Source: Candidatus Saccharimonadota bacterium (lineage in GTDB: Bacteria > Patescibacteriota > Saccharimonadia > Saccharimonadales > Saccharimonadaceae). Taken from it: a stretch of 64,000 nt of DNA. Below the pieces are notes generated by a model. It saw only the letters and a list, made by a program, of their open reading frames with translations, searched no databases and was not told the origin of the DNA. The position numbers were made by a program, and so were the translations under genes. Position 1 is the first letter of the stretch; every line of letters starts with the position of its first letter. Below are positions 57,770 through 64,000 of this stretch, in pieces. Location of the stretch: contig JAFWIQ010000010.1 of assembly GCA_017511865.1 (NCBI GenBank), positions 1 to 64,000 of the forward strand, given 5' to 3'.

Positions 57770-58708
57770 ATGGATATTTACGACTTAATCAATGATTTTT
57801 TGGAACATCTAGAGATTGAGTCTGGTAGAAGCAAAAAGACGATAGATAACTATCGGTTGTATCTTGAGAGATTTGTGGAGATTTCGCTAGAAATTCTAAA
57901 CAAAGATACGATGGGACCGCAAGATATCACCAAGGAGCTTTTGAGAAGGTACCGGCTAAAACTAAACCGATTGGGCTCAGAAAATGGTGGAGACGACTTG
58001 AAGACAATTACTCAGGCATATCATTTGATTGCGCTGAGGGGGTTTTTGAAATATTTGGCGAGGCGCGAGATTAAATCGCTTGACCCTTCCCTGGTGGATT
58101 TGCCACATATTATCAGAAAACAGGTGACTTTTTTGCATTTTGACGAAGTGGAAGATATGTTGGAACAAATTGATGTTTCTACGGAATCTGGGCTGAGGGA
58201 TAGAGCGATTATTGAGTTGTTGTATTCTGGAGGACTGCGCGTGTCTGAGCTAGTGGGGCTGAATCGTGACTCGATTAATCTAGAACGACGAGAGTTTATG
58301 GTGCGAGGAAAAGGCTCTAAGGACCGACCAATATTTATTAGCCAATCGGCGGCAGATAGAGTGGCGGATTATTTGGACGCAAGAAGTGATTCCCTGCCGG
58401 CGTTGTTTTTGAATAATTCGCGGAATTTGCAGGCAGTGGATACTTCGGGAGACTATCGGCGAATTACGGCGCGAAGTGTGGAGAGGATTGTGGAGAAATA
58501 TGCACGGCTGGCCGGAATCACCAAGCATGTGTCGCCACATACTCTTAGACATTCGTTTGCGACGGATTTATTGATGAACGGAGCAGATCTTAGGGCGGTG
58601 CAGTCAATGCTCGGGCATGCGGATATATCTACGACACAGATATACACACACGTAACGGATGCGCATCTCAAGGAAATTCACGATAAGTTTCATAGTGAGA
58701 CGAAGTGA
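57770..58708 (+). CDS. Tyrosine recombinase, XerC/XerD type
   Basis: 312 aa from the ATG at 57770, six bases after TATAAT (57758-57763); earlier in-frame starts overlap the promoter. N-terminal SAM-like core-binding domain (FLEHLEIESGRSKKTIDNY), then the catalytic set R (GGLRVSELVGL), K (RGKGSKDRP), H/R (SPHTLRHSFATDLL), H (LGHADISTTQ) and Y (IYTHV). It probably resolves chromosome dimers at dif; length and context favour the housekeeping role over a mobile integrase. Confidence 0.92.
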   Translation: MDIYDLINDFLEHLEIESGRSKKTIDNYRLYLERFVEISLEILNKDTMGPQDITKELLRRYRLKLNRLGSENGGDDLKTITQAYHLIALRGFLKYLARREIKSLDPSLVDLPHIIRKQVTFLHFDEVEDMLEQIDVSTESGLRDRAIIELLYSGGLRVSELVGLNRDSINLERREFMVRGKGSKDRPIFISQSAADRVADYLDARSDSLPALFLNNSRNLQAVDTSGDYRRITARSVERIVEKYARLAGITKHVSPHTLRHSFATDLLMNGADLRAVQSMLGHADISTTQIYTHVTDAHLKEIHDKFHSETK

Positions 58709-58715
58709 AGTAGGT

Positions 58716-61454
58716 TTAAGACTTGGATCTTATACAACGGACGTGCGCGTAAACTGGATAATCGGTGAAGTTTTTGTCGTTGGTAAATTCGGGAGTATTC
58801 AAATACATTGGATATGTGTTGTCCCATACCCATCGATTCTTGTTTACCACTACAAATGGAGCTACCGTGATTGCGTAATCACCCTCTGCGAGTTCACCAA
58901 CAAAACCAGCCTTGCCGCCGCCGGAGTAAAAGACGATTTTTTTGCCATAGTTGAAAAATACTCCGTGGTATCTTTCAATCCCCCACCATCCTCCATATTT
59001 AGCTTGACCGAAATAATTCTCGCCGATAGCGGTCTTGAATGGTACCCCTTGATTAGAATATGCCGTCAATAACATTTTTTGTTCACCTCCTGAAAGACCT
59101 TCAAAATAACTGTCAAATAGGATATGCCAATTTGCTGGGCAAATGTCGGCTATGGGGCTTCCGTAATCACTCCATTCCTTCACAGACGTACTGTCTTTTG
59201 GTGGGGTTGGGATTTCATTGTTATTAAATCCTGGGAAAGCTGCGTAGAAATTATACCAAGTTCCTACACCTACGGCTTCATTTTTGGAAGAGACATATCT
59301 TGGCAGACCATTGCTTTTCCAAGTATACCCATCTGCTTCTGCTTTGCCCGGGATCGTTTCTGTTAGCTCGCCTTTGTAATTTGAATTATATATATTGGAG
59401 CCTATATTAACATCTTTCCCATCTATATTTACGATTTTTTCTTCTATGTCGTTTTCCTCACCATTTATGCCTTCAAAGCGCAAATCTTGAGTCATGACAC
59501 AATCACCATCAGTCGAAATAACAAAATCACCTATCTTCTCAAGGCCAGTATATCTACCAAACAGTAAACCATTTTTAATGAATCGTGATATGTCTTCATA
59601 AATATCTCCATAAGTAAAGTTATCGATAGAACCTATCTTGCTATTGTATGGGCCGCCCCACCAATTCAGGTATTGTATTTTATACGTATTATTATCTCTT
59701 TCGTCTCGTGCAATAAATTCATTGCCAAGAGTTTCCACGCAGTATTCTGCATCTACTTTTATTTGCATGGATGGAGCAAGACAAGAAATGTTGAAATACA
59801 CAGTGGAAGGCTCTTTTCCTTTTTCGACAGATAATATACTACTGGAAAAATCAGCAGATACAATATGGTCATTGTCAAACTTGGTAATATTATTTATCGT
59901 GATAGTTTGGCCAAAAGCCGTAAGCTCCATGATATCTTCAGCTTGATTATATTTGACTTTGCTGGAAGTTTTGCTAGAGATAAATTCCCAACCGTTAGTT
60001 GACGTCTGACAGGTAGAATTTGGGAATTTAAGTTTACTTAGGAAAATTTTGTATGGCAGCTCGGCACCTCTAGCAGCAGATTCTTCTGAATTTTTAGAAC
60101 GAGTATCCGGAATAATAAACCCTTGGGTTGCGTTACCATGAATTGTTGTGTTGGGCGTTTCGTTTTCGCTAGAATTTGAGACGCCAATGTCATTACCGGT
60201 GGTAGTGTAGGCTACATATAGTGGTGAACAGACCTTATCGTTGTAGTTTTGGTTCCATTGGGCGTATAGGGTGATGAGACCGTTCGAAGTGGGGGCTGCT
60301 GTTAAGCCTGGGAAGATTGTAATTGAATCACCGGAAAGATAGAAATTACTAGGGTTGCTATTGATTTGGTTCACAAGATAATTCTTGAACTCATTGTTTT
60401 TGTTTTCAAAATAATTTTCATAGCCGTCTTTTAGGTTTTCTTTTTCTGGATCGATTTCAAATCCGGCTTCTGCTGCCCAGTTGGAATAGTCTTTGATGGT
60501 CCAGACGGTTTTTGAGGCTTTATCTCCAGTAAAACCAAGATCTTTACCGATGATTGGATCGTAGCAGAGCTTGGAGAAGGTGTTGTCTTGGACGGTGGTG
60601 GTTTTGCCAGGCCCTTCGTATTTGAAGGTTTGGGTTTCGGGACCACCACTATATGCGTCGGCACCGTTGGCGTTATAGGCTATCTTGTAGGTAGGGGTGG
60701 TCTGAGTGGTTGACTCTTGAGGATTGTATAAACGAATCACAGTAGAAATAGTAGATGCCGTGTCGGAACCGGAGCCGTACCAACAAGTTTGGACATAGAA
60801 ATCATCGAAGCCTTTGGCGTCATTGTCATTGGCACCAATAATATTGCTAGTGCCCTGGTCTGGTACGGTGATTACATAAATGCCAGCAGCAGCATATAGA
60901 TCGGTCATGGCGGAGTCGTCGTTAATAAGTGTGCCTTTATCGGTATTGGCGGTACTATTACCGTAAATTAGGTGTGGGTAAGTCTGAGTCTGAATAAATT
61001 TTGACTTATCGTCTTTTGATGTGATGAGCACTTTTTTGATTGCGCCTAACTTATCATTAGTATTGGTGGCTTCGTTGTATCTATCAGCATAGTCGCCAAG
61101 CGCATGGGTGTTAATAACAAAAGCCTTCCCCTCTGTAAAGGCCGAATTGGAATACATAGCATCACATGATTGATTGGATGGGGTTGAGTAGCCTGTTACG
61201 GATAGTTCGATAATTTTCTCCCATATAGCATGGTATGGGCCTTTGGCATCGTCCTCGGCAAGAGCTGCAGACTGAATAAAACGAATGGCTTCCGACTGGG
61301 CGTCAATTTCTTCACGAGCAAGAGTGGCTTCTAGAGCGGTCTGAGCACTGGAGGTGCCGCCACTTAATACGGCCATAGCAGCTATGGCAACCATAGAAAA
61401 AATTCCGACTGCAAGAGTAACTTCGATCAGTGTATCACCCATCCGTTTGTGCAT
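58716..61454 (-). CDS. Giant type IV pilin-like adhesin
   Basis: 912 aa. The start KRMGDTLIEVTLAVGIFSMVAIAAM is a class III prepilin signal: cleavage after Gly6 leaves DTLIEV and the pilin helix. The body carries an InlB/Flg_new-like module near 265-400 (IAYNANGADAYSGGPE... LITLYAQW) and a FISUMP-type end (CVMTQDLRFEG near 650; ICPANWHIL; VRCIRSKS). A minor pilin carrying a large lectin-like head fits a pilus-tip adhesin, by inference. The ATG is six bases after TATAAT (61461-61466). Confidence 0.85.
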   Translation of the reverse strand: MHKRMGDTLIEVTLAVGIFSMVAIAAMAVLSGGTSSAQTALEATLAREEIDAQSEAIRFIQSAALAEDDAKGPYHAIWEKIIELSVTGYSTPSNQSCDAMYSNSAFTEGKAFVINTHALGDYADRYNEATNTNDKLGAIKKVLITSKDDKSKFIQTQTYPHLIYGNSTANTDKGTLINDDSAMTDLYAAAGIYVITVPDQGTSNIIGANDNDAKGFDDFYVQTCWYGSGSDTASTISTVIRLYNPQESTTQTTPTYKIAYNANGADAYSGGPETQTFKYEGPGKTTTVQDNTFSKLCYDPIIGKDLGFTGDKASKTVWTIKDYSNWAAEAGFEIDPEKENLKDGYENYFENKNNEFKNYLVNQINSNPSNFYLSGDSITIFPGLTAAPTSNGLITLYAQWNQNYNDKVCSPLYVAYTTTGNDIGVSNSSENETPNTTIHGNATQGFIIPDTRSKNSEESAARGAELPYKIFLSKLKFPNSTCQTSTNGWEFISSKTSSKVKYNQAEDIMELTAFGQTITINNITKFDNDHIVSADFSSSILSVEKGKEPSTVYFNISCLAPSMQIKVDAEYCVETLGNEFIARDERDNNTYKIQYLNWWGGPYNSKIGSIDNFTYGDIYEDISRFIKNGLLFGRYTGLEKIGDFVISTDGDCVMTQDLRFEGINGEENDIEEKIVNIDGKDVNIGSNIYNSNYKGELTETIPGKAEADGYTWKSNGLPRYVSSKNEAVGVGTWYNFYAAFPGFNNNEIPTPPKDSTSVKEWSDYGSPIADICPANWHILFDSYFEGLSGGEQKMLLTAYSNQGVPFKTAIGENYFGQAKYGGWWGIERYHGVFFNYGKKIVFYSGGGKAGFVGELAEGDYAITVAPFVVVNKNRWVWDNTYPMYLNTPEFTNDKNFTDYPVYAHVRCIRSKS

Positions 61455-61501
61455 ATGCTTATTATAACATAAGGTTTTTTAAAAAGATAGTTGAGGCGAC
61501 A

Positions 61502-62425
61502 TTAACCCAGGCCCCATTCTGCGAGATGGGCGGCTATGGCAACGGCGATGACGAAAGCAACAACCATAAAGGGGCCGAAGTAAATCTTTTTTTGACGATT
61601 CCCTTTTACGGATGGATAGGCGACGATGCAGGCGAGAGCGTTGGAAAGAAATAAAACAATTAGAGCAAGAAAAGGATTTGCGAGCGCAAGACCAATGGCG
61701 AGGCCGAGAAGCCAATCCCCGTCACCTACCCAGCGGCCTTTAGAAATAAGATAAAGAGCCAAATAAAGACCACCCAAAATCAAAACCGAAAAGAGCAGAT
61801 CTATGATGAGATTTGCCGAAAATGGTGCAACCTGGAGAATGCTCCAGATTCTTAAAGCTGCAATAGTTAAGGCAAAAAGTATGGATATGGTCAGGCAGAG
61901 GCTGGGGAGATCACCATAGAGACCATCGTAGATAGCGAGAAAAATAAGCGTGAGAATTAGGAGAGCAAAAATAGCAAGGATGGCGTAGTTTAGTACGCCG
62001 ATAGAGCTGAGCCCGGTTGCGAGATCTTGAGTCTGAAATGCGCCAAACAAAGTGGAGTTATTGGGGTGACAGGCAGAATAACAAAAAGTAGTAAAGACAG
62101 CAAGGAGGGCCAAGCCGGTGCCTAGTTCGGATAAAAATTCGGCGAGACCGATTTTGCTACCACAGTGTTTGCATTTCCCCTTGAGGGCGAGCCAAGAGAC
62201 GATGGGGATGTTTTCGTACCATTTGAGCTGGTGCTTGCAAGAAAGGCAGACCGAACGGGGCCCAAGGGAGGATTTGGATTTGGTTTTGGTGGCTTTGGTA
62301 GTTTTAGTGGGTCTAGACGCTTTGGAAGGGCTTTCTTTAAGATGCAAGCGACGTGCTTGGCAGCATAAAAACGACCCCATACAGGCGCCAAAGACAAAAG
62401 CCGTGATAGACAATAGGACTTCCAT
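61502..62425 (-). CDS. pilD: Prepilin peptidase
   Basis: 307 aa. Start FGACMGSFLCC, a zinc-ribbon with CLSC...CKHC, an aspartyl site IYDGLYGDLP and GDGD in VGDGDWLLGLAIGLA; about eight membrane helices. It removes and may methylate the leader of the pilins encoded around it. A basic Lys/Thr/Pro insert (about 30-55) is unusual. TAAAAT lies six bases before the ATG. Confidence 0.93.
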   Translation of the reverse strand: MEVLLSITAFVFGACMGSFLCCQARRLHLKESPSKASRPTKTTKATKTKSKSSLGPRSVCLSCKHQLKWYENIPIVSWLALKGKCKHCGSKIGLAEFLSELGTGLALLAVFTTFCYSACHPNNSTLFGAFQTQDLATGLSSIGVLNYAILAIFALLILTLIFLAIYDGLYGDLPSLCLTISILFALTIAALRIWSILQVAPFSANLIIDLLFSVLILGGLYLALYLISKGRWVGDGDWLLGLAIGLALANPFLALIVLFLSNALACIVAYPSVKGNRQKKIYFGPFMVVAFVIAVAIAAHLAEWGLG

Positions 62426-62541
62426 GGCTTTATTTTAGCATAAAACGATTGCGAGTAGAGAGTTAATGGTGTGCTAGATGCGGATATCTGGCTTGTGTTT
62501 TGTGTGAAATCAATTATAATTAAGCGTAAGGAGAATCTAAA

Positions 62542-63165
62542 ATGAAAAAGCTCGAAAGAAAAGGTTTTACAGTGATAGAAGTGGTGCTAGTGCTGGCGAT
62601 TGCGGGCTTGATTTTTGCGATGGCATTTATTGCCCTGCCGGCTTTGCAGCGCAACCAACGCGATGCGCAGAGGCGGGATGATATGGCGACGTTTGTAGAT
62701 GCGTTAAAGAAATTTCAGACGAATAATCGGGGAGCGTTGCCGACATACAATAATGATAATACCCATGGTCCCTCTAAGAACAATGTTCAAGTAAAGCGAG
62801 ACAGAGTCGATTATAGTAGTACTTCTGACGGAGTTGAATGGAAAGATTTTTACAGAAATTATCTTAAGGAATCTTTTATGGATCCTTCGGGGGTTGGTTA
62901 TAATTTAATAGTTGAGCCAAAATGCAGAAAGCCAAGTGATGTTCATAACCCCATAAATAAAGATGAATGTCAATATAGTGCTACTATGAATTATAATGCA
63001 TCCAATCACGCCAATATATGGGGGCTTTCTTTTGCAAATCATTATATCCTAGTAGAAATTGGGGCGACTTGCGATGGGAGTCATGCAACAAAATCAAATA
63101 ATCCACGCAAGGTAGCGGTACTGTATGCCATGGAAGGTTCTGGAGTTTATTGTGTCAATAGCTAA
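62542..63165 (+). CDS. Type IV pilin, major-type
   Basis: 207 aa. Prepilin leader MKKLERKG followed by FTVIEVVLVLAIAGLIFAM; Glu5 of the mature form is present. QRNQRDAQRRDDM leads into a globular part with Cys near residues 133 and 143 and a closing pair (ATCDGS ... GVYCVNS). Good AAGGAG site. Confidence 0.92.
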   Translation: MKKLERKGFTVIEVVLVLAIAGLIFAMAFIALPALQRNQRDAQRRDDMATFVDALKKFQTNNRGALPTYNNDNTHGPSKNNVQVKRDRVDYSSTSDGVEWKDFYRNYLKESFMDPSGVGYNLIVEPKCRKPSDVHNPINKDECQYSATMNYNASNHANIWGLSFANHYILVEIGATCDGSHATKSNNPRKVAVLYAMEGSGVYCVNS

Positions 63166-63299
63166 TTAATTTTGGTTTTGTAGGGAGGGACTAGTGCTCT
63201 TCCCTATTTTTTATGCTAAAAATGCCTTTTGGGGTGTTTTTTAAACGTCGTCCAATCACTCTTGTGCGACAACAACATTTAATTAAAAGAAAGGGCTAT

Positions 63300-63955
63300 A
63301 TGACTAATCAAAAGAATCAACTTCAAAAAAACAAACAAGGTTTTACCATTATCGAAGTAGTACTAGTACTTGCTATCGCTGGTTTAATCTTCTTGATGGT
63401 CTTTATCGCCCTCCCAGCTCTCCAGCGGTCGCAGAGAGATACACAGAGGCGAGATGATATTTCTCGACTGGCTACAGCCTTAACCCAATTCCAAGCCAAT
63501 AATGGAAATTTACCACTTGACACTGAAGGCACTAGCCTAAGCTGCTATTCTAGTGCGGATAAAATTAGTGACGACCCGAGCACTGCCACAAGCAAGCCCG
63601 AGAATTTTGCCACAAACATTAATCCAAAGAATTTTACTGGCGATAATATAGTTTGCAAGTTTATCGCACAATATATGAACGCTAGTTCTTCAGAAACTAA
63701 TGAGTTTAAGGATCCGAATGGAATTAAATATGGTCTCAGTATATATAAAGTTGCATCCAATCAGGCTACATTAGATAAGACGAAAGGTTATAATTACTAT
63801 GCTCCTAAAAAAATACAACTTCTAGAATATATATGCAGAAAGGAGCTAAGTGTAATGACATAGAGACTAAAGCTGACTGGACAGGAAATAAAAGCGATTT
63901 TACGCTTATTATTAAGCTTGAAGGCTCCGGGGCTTATTGTCTAGATAACAGCTAG
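63300..63955 (+). pseudogene. Type IV pilin with frameshift at a poly-A run
   Basis: The start is the ATG at 63300 after AAAGGG. The leader NKQGFTIIEVVLVLAIAGL and QRSQRDTQRRDD are close to the first pilin. The frame ends early at 63863. After the seven-A run at 63807-63813, the next frame continues to TAG 63953-63955 with QKGAKCNDIETKADWTGN and LEGSGAYCLDNS, matching the first pilin's end (EGSGVYCVNS). One more A restores a full-length protein of about 218 residues. Whether this is a mutation, phase variation, slippage or a sequence error is open. Confidence 0.85.
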
Positions 63956-64000
63956 CTTGCTCGTTCATATGTCTCAGTAATATAAAAAATATCCACCAGG

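Noticed and set aside
57770-58708. Phage or island integrase
   Set aside because: Length and domain order match housekeeping XerC/D, and it lies between ackA and the pilus genes with no att copies or phage genes nearby.
1-64000. Recoded UGA (genetic code 25)
   Set aside because: Core genes such as parA and ftsZ end at TGA in the right place and overlap downstream starts as ATGA, so UGA acts as stop here.

Overview
The window reads as a chromosomal piece of a streamlined Gram-positive-like ultrasmall bacterium, most likely a Candidatus Saccharibacteria (TM7) / Patescibacteria relative. The reasons are short overlapping operons, a TrbC/VirB2-like pilin, giant type IV pilin-like and FISUMP-domain surface proteins, proteins ending in LPxTG-like anchors, housekeeping enzymes with degenerate zinc sites, and UGA used as a normal stop. 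The lineage is inferred from gene content; no 16S rRNA gene is present.

Layout. 0-6.6 kb: end of an Fe-S scaffold gene, tRNA-Val, a membrane glycosyltransferase operon, tRNA-Thr, Rel, ParB and ParA. 6.6-13.7 kb: bL21 and a surface/giant-protein operon, plus a two-gene small-protein unit. 13.8-17.3 kb: ileS under a T-box. 17.4-24.6 kb: an LRR surface protein, MscS, a thioredoxin-fold protein, NrdR, FtsZ, FtsA, Map, Adk and bS21. 24.6-32.7 kb: tRNA-Asp, a DHH-like protein, bS20, HolA, MutM, an orphan gene, a three-gene surface operon and a RhuM-Fic fusion. 32.7-42.9 kb: PolA, four small kinase-like proteins, a VirB2-like pilin, RpoD, DnaG and MscL. 42.9-47.6 kb: a FISUMP surface protein, YjbR-like protein, Orn, ArgS and tRNA-Gly. 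47.5-54 kb: an accessory stretch with a serine-recombinase remnant, a methyltransferase, a radical SAM/SPASM enzyme with a 20-residue Cys-rich precursor peptide, and orphan genes with long structured leaders. 54.1-58.7 kb: an amino-acid ABC transporter, AckA and an Xer recombinase. 58.7-64 kb: a type IV pilus locus.

Four signals stand out. (1) Long locus-specific palindromes sit in frame inside ileS (twice), argS (twice) and polA, and at the 3' ends of rplU, ileS and an orphan gene. A 29-nt core is identical in ileS and argS but is read in different frames. (2) Four of five tRNA genes are followed by exact copies of their own 3' ends; tRNA-Arg carries a 60-bp-period array. (3) At least twelve genes have a -10 box exactly 6 nt before ATG, which predicts leaderless mRNAs. 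(4) There is a compact, apparently undescribed RiPP locus (precursor plus radical SAM/SPASM, possibly plus methyltransferase) near a tRNA-Gly-linked recombinase remnant. Two surface loci also carry poly-G tracts between -35 and -10, as in phase-variable promoters.
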